From the NCBI GenBank assembly GCA_018712915.1, contig DVGC01000003.1, positions 1-39,385 on the forward strand: a stretch of DNA of 39,385 nt. The letters are read 5' to 3'. The position numbers and the translations under genes were made by a program. Source of the DNA: Candidatus Copromonas faecavium (nom. illeg.) (GTDB lineage: Bacteria; Bacillota; Clostridia; Lachnospirales; Lachnospiraceae). This document shows, in pieces, positions 1 to 8,066 of the stretch. Positions within the stretch are counted from its first letter, which is position 1. Each line of letters starts with the position of its first letter. The notes under the pieces are model-generated. The model worked only from the letters and a program-made list of their open reading frames with translations. It was not told the origin of the DNA and did no database searches.

Positions 1-2
1 TG

Positions 3-131
3 AGCCTCCTTCTACTGCTGTCAGAAGGAGAGATAACCATACCATGGATGTATGAAAGAGTAAATATCAACTGTGCAGAAGTAAACGCTACTCCCCTTAG
101 GAGAGGTGGAATTTAAAATTTCATTTTTGGT
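3..131. repeat. Left arm of a 129-bp perfect terminal inverted repeat
   Basis: Bases 3-131 are the exact reverse complement of 39257-39385, with no mismatch over 129 bases; identity stops abruptly at 132 (c here, t in the other arm read outward). The arm contains an 8-bp hairpin (CTCCTTCT at 6-13, AGAAGGAG at 23-30, 9-base loop). I do not recognise the sequence as a named insertion element. It could be the end of a repeated element present in inverted copies, one border of an invertible segment, or an overlap left by graph-based assembly. Confidence 0.95.
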
Positions 132-221
132 CTTCTCCCTGTTTTCTTTTAGTCCGTGCATTTTCTCTGCTTTTATGCTATACTTGTCAGGGTGTGTAAT
201 TTTTTGCAGCTGGGAGCAGTT

Positions 222-320
222 ATGTTTGGATTTGGAACAATTCTCAATGTGGCCGGAATCCTGGCCGGCGGATGTATGGGCCTGCTGGCAGTCTTCTGGC
301 CCCTGGCACCCTGGGCATAA
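222..320 (+). pseudogene. DUF554 family membrane protein, N-terminal stub
   Basis: An ATG at 222 opens a 32-codon frame whose first ~22 residues (MFGFGTILNVAGILAGGCMG) match the characteristic N-terminus of DUF554 (YdfK/YqgA-like) membrane proteins, which normally run to about 230 residues. After GLLA the similarity stops, and the frame ends at a TAA at 318-320, immediately before the Shine-Dalgarno of the ABC-F gene. The body of the gene is missing, so this looks like a deletion remnant. Its position next to the inverted repeat fits a rearranged locus. Recognition of DUF554 is from memory of the family N-terminus; the fragment is short, so confidence is moderate. Confidence 0.45.
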
Positions 321-347
321 GCACGTTTCCATTTACAGGAGGTAGTT

Positions 348-2369
348 ATGATATTATCCTGCAGCAACATCTGTAAGGCATTCGGAGGCGACGAAATTTT
401 AAAAAACGTCTCCTTCCATATAGAAGAACATGAAAAAACAGCCATTGTCGGCATCAACGGTGCCGGAAAATCGACGCTTTTAAAAATTATTGTAGGAGAG
501 CTTCCCGCCGATTCCGGTGAGGTCGTTGTCTCCAAAGGAAAAACGCTGGGATACCTGGCCCAGAACCAGGATCTGCAGAGTCACCGGACCATTTATGAAG
601 AAATGCTGGAGGCCAAACGGCCTGTCATCGAAATGGAGCAGACCCTCCGGCAGCTGGAATCCGACATGAACACGGCATCCGGTCAGGAACTGGAGGACAA
701 AATGGCCTCCTACAGCCGTTTAAGCCATCAGTTTGAACTGATCAACGGCTACGCCTGGCAGAGTGAAATCGTCGGTGTTCTGAAGGGACTTGGATTCTCC
801 GAGGAAGATTTTGAAAAACAGATTTCCACCTTATCCGGCGGTCAGAAAACCAGAGTCTCTCTGGGCAAGCTTCTTCTTACCAATCCGGATATTATTCTTC
901 TGGACGAGCCCACCAACCACCTGGACATGTCCTCCATTGCCTGGCTGGAGACTTATCTGTTAAACTATAAAGGCAGCGTCATCATCGTGGCCCATGACCG
1001 GTATTTCCTCGATAAAATTGTCTCCAAGGTGGTGGAGCTGGACGGCGGAAAATCCACGGTTTATCTTGGCAATTACTCGGCCTACAGCGAGAAGCGGGCT
1101 CAGATGCGGGCCATTCAGATGAAGGCCTACTTAAACCAGCAGCAGGAAATCCGCCATCAGGAGGAAGTCATCGAAAAGCTTCGCTCCTTCAACCGGGAAA
1201 AATCCATTAAGCGTGCTGAGAGCCGGGAAAAGATGCTGAATAAGATTGAGGTGCTGGAAAAACCGCGGGAAATCAACGATGCCATGGACATCCGGCTAAA
1301 ACCCAACGTGATCAGCGGAAACGACGTGCTGACGGTCCATGAGCTGGGGAAGTCCTTCGGTCCCCTTCATCTGTTTTCCCATGTGGATTTTGAAATCAAA
1401 CGGGGAGAACGGGTAGCCATCATCGGCGACAACGGAACGGGAAAAACGACCATTTTAAAAATCATCAACGGGCTGGTGGAACCGGATGCCGGAGAGCTGA
1501 TTTTAGGCTCTAAGGTTCATATCGGCTATTATGATCAGGATCATCAGATTCTTCATGGGGAAAAGACTTTATTTGAAGAGATTTCCGATGCGTATCCGGG
1601 CATGAGCAACACTCAGATCCGCAACACGCTGGCCGCTTTCCTTTTTACGGGAGACGACGCATTTAAACGGATCAGCGATTTAAGCGGCGGCGAACGGGGA
1701 CGGGTTTCCCTGGCAAAGCTTATGCTTTCTGAGGCCAACTTCCTGATCCTGGACGAGCCCACCAACCATCTTGACATTACCTCCAAGGAAATCCTGGAAA
1801 ATGCCCTCTGTCATTATGAAGGAACAGTGCTTTACGTATCTCATGACCGGTATTTTATCAACAAAACGGCCACCAGGATTCTGGATCTGAAAAACGGCCG
1901 TCTGGTCAATTATATCGGAAATTACGACTATTATCTGGAAAAGTATGATGATATGATGACGGCTGTCTTCGGAAGCAGCGTCAATACCGGCGCGGCGGAA
2001 AACAGAGCAGGAGCATCAAGCGCCGCAGACAGCAGCCGTCAGGCAGGCCGTGCAGGAACGCCATCGGGAGCCGGCGCTTCTTCTGCCGCTTCCCAGTCTC
2101 CGGTTTCTCCTTCCTCCTCCGGCACAAAAGAGGACTGGAAAGCCCAGAAGGAAGAGCAGGCCAGAAAGAGAAAGCTCCAGAACGATTTGAAAAAGGTGGA
2201 AGACGAAATCCACCGTCTGGAAACAAGAGACAGCGAGATCGACGAGCTTCTCTGTCAGGAAGACGTCTTTACCGATGTGAAAAAGCTGATGGAACTGAAT
2301 ACGGAAAAAGAAGCTCTGGCAAAAACGCTGGAAGAGCTGTATGAAAAATGGGAGGAGCTGGCCCAGTAG
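348..2369 (+). CDS. ABC-F family ATP-binding cassette protein (YdiF/YfmR-like)
   Basis: A 673-residue soluble protein with two ABC ATPase domains and no membrane segment, as expected of ABC-F factors that bind the ribosomal E site and act in translation or antibiotic protection. Domain 1 has Walker A GINGAGKST (about residues 35-43), signature LSGGQ and Walker B LLDEPTNHLD near 183-191. Domain 2 has GDNGTGKTT near 358-366, LSGGERGRVSLAKLML and ILDEPTNHLD. Between them lies the charged helical linker that contacts the P-site tRNA in this family. Residues ~545-600 are a Ser/Ala/Gly-rich low-complexity tether, followed by a C-terminal coiled coil (~603-672). The ATG follows AGGAGG at 337-342. 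The gene is alone on its strand and ends inside a terminator hairpin. I cannot tell a housekeeping factor from a resistance factor by sequence alone; nothing points to a known resistance subgroup. Confidence 0.93.
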   Translation: MILSCSNICKAFGGDEILKNVSFHIEEHEKTAIVGINGAGKSTLLKIIVGELPADSGEVVVSKGKTLGYLAQNQDLQSHRTIYEEMLEAKRPVIEMEQTLRQLESDMNTASGQELEDKMASYSRLSHQFELINGYAWQSEIVGVLKGLGFSEEDFEKQISTLSGGQKTRVSLGKLLLTNPDIILLDEPTNHLDMSSIAWLETYLLNYKGSVIIVAHDRYFLDKIVSKVVELDGGKSTVYLGNYSAYSEKRAQMRAIQMKAYLNQQQEIRHQEEVIEKLRSFNREKSIKRAESREKMLNKIEVLEKPREINDAMDIRLKPNVISGNDVLTVHELGKSFGPLHLFSHVDFEIKRGERVAIIGDNGTGKTTILKIINGLVEPDAGELILGSKVHIGYYDQDHQILHGEKTLFEEISDAYPGMSNTQIRNTLAAFLFTGDDAFKRISDLSGGERGRVSLAKLMLSEANFLILDEPTNHLDITSKEILENALCHYEGTVLYVSHDRYFINKTATRILDLKNGRLVNYIGNYDYYLEKYDDMMTAVFGSSVNTGAAENRAGASSAADSSRQAGRAGTPSGAGASSAASQSPVSPSSSGTKEDWKAQKEEQARKRKLQNDLKKVEDEIHRLETRDSEIDELLCQEDVFTDVKKLMELNTEKEALAKTLEELYEKWEELAQ

Positions 2370-2388
2370 GCCTGCCCTCCCATTTGTT
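2348..2388. terminator. Bidirectional terminator between the ABC-F gene and mrp
   Basis: Inverted repeat ATGGGAGG (2348-2355) / CCTCCCAT (2376-2383) with an inner GGCC/GGCC pairing. On the minus strand it is followed by TTTTT, so it should end the HPr-Mrp transcript. On the plus strand it overlaps the ABC-F stop codon (2367-2369) and is followed by a weaker TTGTTT. Confidence 0.75.
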
Positions 2389-2403
2389 TCGTTCTCCGAC
2401 CGT

Positions 2404-3246
2404 TTACAGCTTTTCGATGGCCGCCACTGCCTGATCAAGGAAATCAGCCTTCACCTGCTCCACAGAACCTGTATCAACAGCCTTTGCAATTTCCGGACGA
2501 ATCGGAATCTTTGCAAGTACGGAAATTCCGTTCTCCTTTGCCACTTCCTCTACATGGCTCTCACCAAAAACAGAAATCTTCTTTCCGCAGTCCGGACATT
2601 CCAGATAACTCATGTTCTCCACAAGACCGATGATCGGAATCTCCATTTTCTTTGCCATGTTCACCGCTTTTGTTACGATCATGGACACCAGCTCCTGGGG
2701 AGAAGTCACAATCACAATCCCGTCCACCGGCAGAGACTGGAATACCGTCAGCGGCACATCACCGGTTCCCGGAGGCATGTCCACAAACATATAGTCAATA
2801 TTCTCCCAATAGGTTTCGCTCCAGAACTGCTTCACCGCTCCGGCAATCACCGGGCCGCGCCAGATAACCGGATCCGTCTCATGATCCAGAATCATGTTGG
2901 ACGAAATAATATCAATTCCTGACGCCGTCGGAGCCGGAACCAGGAGACGTCCGTCAGGCGTTACGCGGATCTGCTCATGGATTCCAAATGCCTTGGGAAT
3001 GGACGGGCCTGTAATATCCGCATCAAGAATACCCACACGATAATTTTTTTCTCTCATCCGGCAGGCCAAAAGAGAGGTTACCAGGGATTTTCCCACGCCT
3101 CCTTTTCCGCTGACCACGCCGATTACCTTTTTCACCGAGCTTTCAGGGCTTAACTTTTCCTGAAACTGGGACGGATCCATTGTTCTGCTGTCGCAGGCCG
3201 CAGAACAGGAACCGCAGTCATGCGTACAATTTTCCGGTGCACTCAT
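2404..3246 (-). CDS. Mrp/NBP35 family P-loop ATPase, Fe-S cluster carrier
   Basis: A 280-residue ApbC/Mrp-type protein that binds and transfers [4Fe-4S] clusters to client apoproteins in the cytoplasm. It has the deviant Walker A GKGGVGKS near residues 48-55, the switch motif with DADITGPSIP, and VDMPPGTGD for Walker B. A C-terminal CPDC motif supplies the bridging cysteines. The N-terminus carries extra cysteines (CTHDCGSCSAAC), as in NBP35-like clostridial forms, possibly a second cluster site. The ATG follows GGAGG. It lies 55 bases downstream of the HPr gene on the same strand and is probably co-transcribed, ending at the shared terminator. Family assignment is firm; the client proteins are unknown. 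Confidence 0.93.
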   Translation of the reverse strand: MSAPENCTHDCGSCSAACDSRTMDPSQFQEKLSPESSVKKVIGVVSGKGGVGKSLVTSLLACRMREKNYRVGILDADITGPSIPKAFGIHEQIRVTPDGRLLVPAPTASGIDIISSNMILDHETDPVIWRGPVIAGAVKQFWSETYWENIDYMFVDMPPGTGDVPLTVFQSLPVDGIVIVTSPQELVSMIVTKAVNMAKKMEIPIIGLVENMSYLECPDCGKKISVFGESHVEEVAKENGISVLAKIPIRPEIAKAVDTGSVEQVKADFLDQAVAAIEKL

Positions 3247-3301
3247 TGCTTACCTCCAAAATGTTACCATATTTTGCCATACAGGCTTCAGGAGCCAAAG
3301 G

Positions 3302-3565
3302 TTATTCCTTCAGCTCCTGTTCAATCAGCTTACAAACAGCTTCCAGTGCCTCATTTTCATCCGGTCCGTCACAGCGGACCAGGACCTCCGCTCCGCATTG
3401 AATACCGGAAGCCATCACGTTCAGGACACTTTTGGCATTGATCTCCTTTTCTTTATAAAGGAGCATCACTTTCGAGCGGAACTTCATTGCCGTCTGGCAC
3501 AGCATCCCTGCCGGACGAAGATGGAGTCCTGTAGGATTCACTACTTTCACGTTTCTTTCTGTCAT
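3302..3565 (-). CDS. HPr family phosphocarrier protein
   Basis: An 87-residue phosphocarrier of the sugar phosphotransferase system. Starting at the ATG at 3565, the active-site histidine in TGLHLRPA is residue 15 and the regulatory serine in INAKSVLNVM is residue 46. These are exactly the canonical HPr positions for EI-dependent phosphorylation and HPr-kinase regulation. This numbering and the AAGGAAG ribosome-binding site 8 bases upstream favour this start over a GTG nine bases earlier. The flanks of Ser46 (KS-VLNVMA) are closer to typical HPr than to Crh, and His15 excludes Crh. No ptsI or other PTS gene is nearby. The gene appears to lead a two-gene unit with mrp. Confidence 0.9.
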   Translation of the reverse strand: MTERNVKVVNPTGLHLRPAGMLCQTAMKFRSKVMLLYKEKEINAKSVLNVMASGIQCGAEVLVRCDGPDENEALEAVCKLIEQELKE

Positions 3566-3747
3566 AGACACCACTTCCTTCCCTATGCTACATTTTATAA
3601 TAGAACAGGACTGATGTCAATCTTCTGTCCGCCCGGGGATTGGATTTTTTATCTATTCAGACATTCGTTTTCTGCCCCTGCAAGCTCCCAGTTTTCTTCC
3701 ATCCGGATATCCGGGCTTCGTCCATACAGGCCATTCGCTTCTCATTT

Positions 3748-4425
3748 TTACTCCATAGGGCTCCCCTTTTTTTCAGCTGCCGGAGCATGTTCGCTGTCCC
3801 GGCGGGAAAAGACACAGCCACAGTAATTCTGCCGGTACAGATGATGCTCTCTGGAAAGCTCCGTGGATCTGCGGTATCCGTTTTTCTTTTTGAAATCCGA
3901 ATTTAAAAATGGGACTCCAAACTGCTTTCCAATCTCCTCCCCCAGCCAGTTAAGCCTCTCAGCGTCCTTTAACGGGCTGATGGTCAGTGTGGTGGTAAAA
4001 AAATCAAAACCGCCCTCTCTGGCCGCACTGGCGGCCTCAGAAAGTCTCAGGCGGAAACATTCCGTGCATCTGGCGCCGCCCTCCGGTTCGTTTTCCAGGC
4101 CCCTTGACACCAGAAAAAAGCGCTCCGGCTCATAGTTTCCCTCCAGAAACCGGATAGGCGTCCGCTCCCTGTCGTTCTTCCACTGCTCATTAAACTCCTC
4201 AATGAGCCGTTTCTGCTCCGATACACGCTCCCCATATTCTTCTTCCGGATAAATATTGGGATTATAGTAAAATAGCGTAATGTCAAAGTATTCGGACAGA
4301 TATTCCAAAACGTAACTACTGCAGGGGGCGCAGCAGCTGTGAAGAAGCAAAGACGGCCGTTTTTCTTCCGCTTTCAGTCCAAGAAGGAGCCGGTCCAGCT
4401 CCTTCTGATAGTTTTTTCTGTTCAT
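3748..4425 (-). CDS. queH: Epoxyqueuosine reductase QueH
   Basis: A 225-residue DUF208/QueH protein, the non-homologous replacement for QueG that reduces epoxyqueuosine to queuosine in tRNA. It has the conserved cysteine sets of the family: adjacent cysteines in HSCCAPC near residues 30-35, CTEC in the middle, and YCGC towards the C-terminus; these bind an Fe-S cluster and a second metal. GFDFFTTTLTISPLKD and the SDFKKKNGYRRS segment are also typical. An AGGGAG ribosome-binding site precedes the ATG. It is a single gene on the minus strand, lying between rpoD and the HPr gene; no other queuosine genes are in the window. Confidence 0.93.
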   Translation of the reverse strand: MNRKNYQKELDRLLLGLKAEEKRPSLLLHSCCAPCSSYVLEYLSEYFDITLFYYNPNIYPEEEYGERVSEQKRLIEEFNEQWKNDRERTPIRFLEGNYEPERFFLVSRGLENEPEGGARCTECFRLRLSEAASAAREGGFDFFTTTLTISPLKDAERLNWLGEEIGKQFGVPFLNSDFKKKNGYRRSTELSREHHLYRQNYCGCVFSRRDSEHAPAAEKKGSPME

Positions 4426-4488
4426 GCAGTCTCCCTTTGTGTTCTCTGTTCTTCCTTTACGCTGATTTAGGTCCTTTAAGCCGCAGAC

Positions 4489-4518
4489 AAAAAGGCAGCC
4501 GGATCATTCCCGCTGCCT
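4489..4518 (-). terminator. Rho-independent terminator of rpoD
   Basis: Read on the minus strand, AGGCAGC (from 4518) pairs with GCTGCCT (ending 4493) around a 12-base loop and is followed by TTTTT (4493-4489). It begins 12 bases after the rpoD stop codon. Confidence 0.85.
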
Positions 4519-4530
4519 GTCACTTATGTC

Positions 4531-5658
4531 CTATAAAAAGTCCCGGATTCTCTTACTTCTGACCGGATTTCTCAGTTTTCGCAATGCCTTGGCCTCAATC
4601 TGGCGGATTCGTTCTCTCGTTACGTTAAATTCCTTGCCCACTTCCTCCAGCGTTCTCGGATGCCCGTCCTCCAGACCGAATCGAAGCACGATGACCTGGC
4701 GCTCTCTCTCTTTCAGATCGCCGAGAAGTGCATCGATATGCTCTCTTAACATCACAGATTCCACATTTCCTTCCGGCGTCACCGCATTGCTGTCGGCAAC
4801 GAAATCGCCCAGGTTGGAATCATCTTCTTCTCCGATAGGAGTTTCCAAAGATGCAGGCTCTCTGGCAATCTGCATGATTTCCATCACCTTATCCTCGGAC
4901 ATATCCAGCGCCTCCGCCAGCTCAGATACCGACGGTTCATATCCCAGCTCCAGCGTCAGCTTCCGCTGCATCTTGGACATCTTGTTGATGGTCTCCACCA
5001 TATGCACCGGGACACGAATGGTTCTCGCCTGATCCGCAAGGGCTCTTGTCACCGACTGGCGAATCCACCAGGTTGCATATGTACTTAACTTATATCCTTT
5101 TGTATAATCAAACTTCTCTACGCCCTTAATAAGTCCCAGATTTCCTTCCTGAACCAAATCCAGGAAACTCATTCCCCGGCCCGTATAGCGTTTGGCGATG
5201 CTGACTACCAGCCGGAGGTTTGCCTCAATCAGCCTTTCCTTGGCGGACTCATCTCCCTCCGCCTTCCGTTTTGCCAGCCGCAGCTCCTCCTCTGCGGAAA
5301 GCAGCGGCACCGTTCCAATCTCTTTCAAATACATCCGGACCGGATCCTCCGTCCCGATGCCCTCTAAAAGATCAATGGCATCCAGGTCGATATCCTCCTC
5401 GACCTTATCGTCGCGAAAATCATCATCCAGGTCATCCAGAAGCAGACTGTCATCTTCCGCAAGCAATGCGTCATCGGTTACCGGAATCACATCAATATTA
5501 CTGTGTTCCAGGTAATTATAAATTTCATCCATCTGCTCCGGTCCCAGATTATCTCCGGTAAAGAAATCATTGATTTCCGTCACATCCAGAGAATTCTGTT
5601 TGGATTTTCCCAACGCAACAAGCTTCTTAAGCTTTTCTAAAAATACTTCTTTTTCCAC
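4531..5658 (-). CDS. rpoD: RNA polymerase primary sigma factor RpoD/SigA
   Basis: A 375-residue group 1 sigma-70 factor. Region 1.1 occupies about the first 60 residues and is followed by a very acidic stretch (~65-105). Region 1.2 contains [11 protein letters not shown]. Region 2 has [11 protein letters not shown] and the -10 recognition helix with [14 protein letters not shown]. Region 3 and the region 4.2 helix-turn-helix ([18 protein letters not shown]) complete it. The frame opens with GTG at 5658, 13 bases after a GAAAGGG ribosome-binding site; no better ATG is present before region 1.2. It has its own sigma-A promoter and terminator. In many Firmicutes dnaG lies upstream; here the neighbour is a YegS-type kinase instead. 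Confidence 0.97.
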   Translation of the reverse strand: MEKEVFLEKLKKLVALGKSKQNSLDVTEINDFFTGDNLGPEQMDEIYNYLEHSNIDVIPVTDDALLAEDDSLLLDDLDDDFRDDKVEEDIDLDAIDLLEGIGTEDPVRMYLKEIGTVPLLSAEEELRLAKRKAEGDESAKERLIEANLRLVVSIAKRYTGRGMSFLDLVQEGNLGLIKGVEKFDYTKGYKLSTYATWWIRQSVTRALADQARTIRVPVHMVETINKMSKMQRKLTLELGYEPSVSELAEALDMSEDKVMEIMQIAREPASLETPIGEEDDSNLGDFVADSNAVTPEGNVESVMLREHIDALLGDLKERERQVIVLRFGLEDGHPRTLEEVGKEFNVTRERIRQIEAKALRKLRNPVRSKRIRDFL

Positions 5659-5710
5659 TAAAAAATCGCCCTTTCAGGTGAAAGCTGCATATTGTGCTCC
5701 ACAATGGTTC

Positions 5711-5739
5711 ATTATATACGATTCAAAAACATTTTTCAA
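5711..5739 (-). promoter_or_regulatory. Sigma-A promoter of rpoD
   Basis: On the minus strand TTGAAA (5739-5734) and TATAAT (5716-5711) are separated by exactly 17 bases. The predicted start lies about 45 bases upstream of the GTG start codon. Confidence 0.8.
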
Positions 5740-5776
5740 CAATTTATTTTTTTCTGTTTTCAATTCTCGCGGTTTT

Positions 5777-6673
5777 TCACCCCTGCGGACTGCGGTTTAA
5801 CGGCAATACACCGTGCAGGTTCTCAATAACCGCCTCCCGTATGGTGCCCCCGTATTCCCCGTCAAGGACCCAGGGGATTTCATATTCCGATACCACTCTG
5901 ATCCTGGAAGCCCGGAAACGAAAGGCATTTTCATTCTCCTCATCCCGCAGAAGAATGCTGGTCACAATATCCGTCAAATCTGCCGGCGTCCGCGGCATCC
6001 GGATAAACAGGCCTTCAAACAGGCCGTCATACAGAGAGACTTCCCTGGGAGCCAGGGTTTTAAAACCGGCCACGCTCCTGGAATTGGTAATCATCCCAAA
6101 AATAAATTCTCCCTCGATGCTTCCGTCGTCCCATTCCGCCGCAATCCGTCTGGGTTTGATGGACGGAAGGGCCTTTAAGGATTCCAGAAGATAGGCCTGA
6201 TGACCCAGAATATTTTTGATGTCCTGAGGCGTCTTATAAGATACCTCGGTGAACGCTCCGAACGCAGCCACATAAACGAAATACTGATCGTCTCCGAATT
6301 TTCCAACGTCAATCTTTCTCCCGGTCCCGGATACAGCCGCTTCAGCCGCCTTTTTAGGATCCACGGGAATTTTCAGGCTTCTGGCAAAATCATTGGTGGA
6401 ACCGGAAGGAATATAACCGATTCTCGGGATTCTGGGAAGCCCCATAATACCGGACACCACATTATTCAGGGTACCATCCCCTCCGCTGCAGACGATCAAA
6501 TCTGTCTTTCCTCCCAGTTCCGCTGCCAGCCGCTTCGCGTCCTCTGCATTCTGCGTAATATGCACCCGCGGAAGATAACCTGCCCCGCTGAACACGTCCA
6601 GAATATCCAAAAGCTGGCTCCGAATCTGTTCCTTACCGGAACGGGGATTGACAAAAAACAACATATCCTTCAT
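5777..6673 (-). CDS. YegS/BmrU family diacylglycerol/lipid kinase
   Basis: A 298-residue member of the diacylglycerol kinase catalytic (DAGK_cat) family, which phosphorylates lipid substrates at the inner face of the membrane. It shows FVNPRSGK at the N-terminus, the nucleotide-binding CSGGDGTLNNVVSG near residues 63-76, and the PSGSTNDFARSL segment near 98-109. Length is typical. The ribosome-binding site GGAGGAG overlaps the mutY stop codon, so translation is coupled to the birA-mutY unit upstream. Which lipid it uses (diacylglycerol, undecaprenol or other) cannot be decided from sequence. Confidence 0.92.
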   Translation of the reverse strand: MKDMLFFVNPRSGKEQIRSQLLDILDVFSGAGYLPRVHITQNAEDAKRLAAELGGKTDLIVCSGGDGTLNNVVSGIMGLPRIPRIGYIPSGSTNDFARSLKIPVDPKKAAEAAVSGTGRKIDVGKFGDDQYFVYVAAFGAFTEVSYKTPQDIKNILGHQAYLLESLKALPSIKPRRIAAEWDDGSIEGEFIFGMITNSRSVAGFKTLAPREVSLYDGLFEGLFIRMPRTPADLTDIVTSILLRDEENENAFRFRASRIRVVSEYEIPWVLDGEYGGTIREAVIENLHGVLPLNRSPQG

Positions 6674-6676
6674 GAT

Positions 6677-8062
6677 CTACTCCTCCAAGGACACCTGATG
6701 CCGGCTGGAAAGATAGTTTTCCAAAATCTTCCGGTAGGCCGAAAAAGCACCTGGCAGAGGATATCGCTCCGTCAGTTCTTTCCATTCCACAAACAGAATC
6801 GGCTCCTCTCCGCTCTCTCCTGTCTCCAGGCAGGCAGTCTCCGGCTCTTTCAGCGAAAGAAAATATCCGTTCATATGCCATTCCGTATGGCTGAAAATAT
6901 GCTTTGCCCCGGGAAGCTCATGGAGCGAGCGGATATTTCCTGAAAACAAATCTTCCACCTGCTGCTCCTTAAGAACACCGGAAAGATTGGGGAATTCATA
7001 AAGAGAGGCCAAAAGTCCGCCTTCCCTGCGTTTTCTAATGGCTATTTTATCCTCATATTCCAGTAATAATACAGTCTTTTCCTCAATTTTCCGTTTCTTT
7101 TTCGGACTGCGCACCGGAATTTCTCCTGTCAGTCCATGAATTGCGGCAAGGCAAACCGTACGAAACGGGCACTGGACACAAAGAGGCGCTCCATTGGGGA
7201 CACAGACCATGGCTCCGATTTCAATCAGGGCCTGATTAAAATCTCCGGCCAGACTCCCCTGCGCTTTTTCAGGCTTTCCCGGTTCTTTCTCCGAACCTCT
7301 CTGCACTCCTGCAAAACTTTCCTGTACCGCTCCAGAACCTGCCTGCGCTCCTGCAGAATATCCCAGTCCCTCTTTTGGCTTTTCCGATTCTTCTGCGAAG
7401 TTTTCTTCTCTTTCGGCGAAATCGCTTTCTTCCTCTGCAGACCCTGCTTTCGCTTCAGATTCCTGCAGGACCATTTTTTTCAGCACGCCGGATACCAGCG
7501 CCTCCATTTTCCGCCGGGTCTGCTGCTTTAAAATATCCTCTCTGCTTGCCGTTACCCGAGACAGAACCCGGAGAACATTTCCATCCACCGCCGGAACCGG
7601 AAGCCCGTAAGCGATAGAACCAATGGCCCCTGCCGTATAGCTGCCAATGCCGGGAAGCTTTAATAATTCTTCATAGGAAGATGGAAGACATCCGCCGTAC
7701 TGTTCTGCAATGACAGCAGCCGCTTTCTTTAAATTTCTGGCCCGGCTGTAATAGCCCAGTCCCTCCCAGCACTTTAAAAGCTCCTCATCGGAAGCTCCGG
7801 CCAGAGCCCATACCGTGGGAAAATGCTCCATAAACCGGGCATAGTAGGGCTTCACTGCCTCCACCCTTGTCTGCTGAAGCATAATTTCTGAAATCCAGAT
7901 ATGATACCCATCCGCAGTTTCACGCCAGGGAAGCTGCCGCTTCTTTTCCCGATACCAGAAAAGAAGAGCATTCTTTGCCAAAAGAAGCCTTTCTTCTCCC
8001 GTCAGAGCCTGCTCTCCCTGAGAAACAGGAAGCAGTCTCCCGTAAAAATCTGTTTTTTCCAT
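6677..8062 (-). CDS. mutY: A/G-specific adenine glycosylase MutY with a low-complexity insert
   Basis: A 461-residue MutY that removes adenine mispaired with 8-oxoguanine. The HhH-GPD domain is complete: LPWR, the catalytic glutamate in ISEIMLQQTRV, the helix-hairpin-helix LPGIGSYTAGAI and the catalytic aspartate in VDGNVLRVL. The [4Fe-4S] cysteines follow as C-x7-C-x2-C-x5-C, and a NUDIX-like C-terminal domain that reads 8-oxoG ends the protein. An unusual ~75-residue Glu/Gly/Ala/Ser-rich segment (about residues 198-272) separates the glycosylase helices from the DFNQALIEIGA segment. I chose the ATG at 8062, just after the birA stop; an upstream start at 8137 would overlap birA and add unconserved sequence. 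The Shine-Dalgarno for 8062 is poorly spaced, so the start is less sure than the family. Confidence 0.9.
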   Translation of the reverse strand: MEKTDFYGRLLPVSQGEQALTGEERLLLAKNALLFWYREKKRQLPWRETADGYHIWISEIMLQQTRVEAVKPYYARFMEHFPTVWALAGASDEELLKCWEGLGYYSRARNLKKAAAVIAEQYGGCLPSSYEELLKLPGIGSYTAGAIGSIAYGLPVPAVDGNVLRVLSRVTASREDILKQQTRRKMEALVSGVLKKMVLQESEAKAGSAEEESDFAEREENFAEESEKPKEGLGYSAGAQAGSGAVQESFAGVQRGSEKEPGKPEKAQGSLAGDFNQALIEIGAMVCVPNGAPLCVQCPFRTVCLAAIHGLTGEIPVRSPKKKRKIEEKTVLLLEYEDKIAIRKRREGGLLASLYEFPNLSGVLKEQQVEDLFSGNIRSLHELPGAKHIFSHTEWHMNGYFLSLKEPETACLETGESGEEPILFVEWKELTERYPLPGAFSAYRKILENYLSSRHQVSLEE

Positions 8063-8066
8063 TCCT

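Noticed and set aside
81..131. GTAAACG within the inverted-repeat arm as an IS66-type terminus
   Set aside because: The repeat boundary lies at 131, not at GTAAACG, and no IS66 gene or full terminal repeat is visible in the window.
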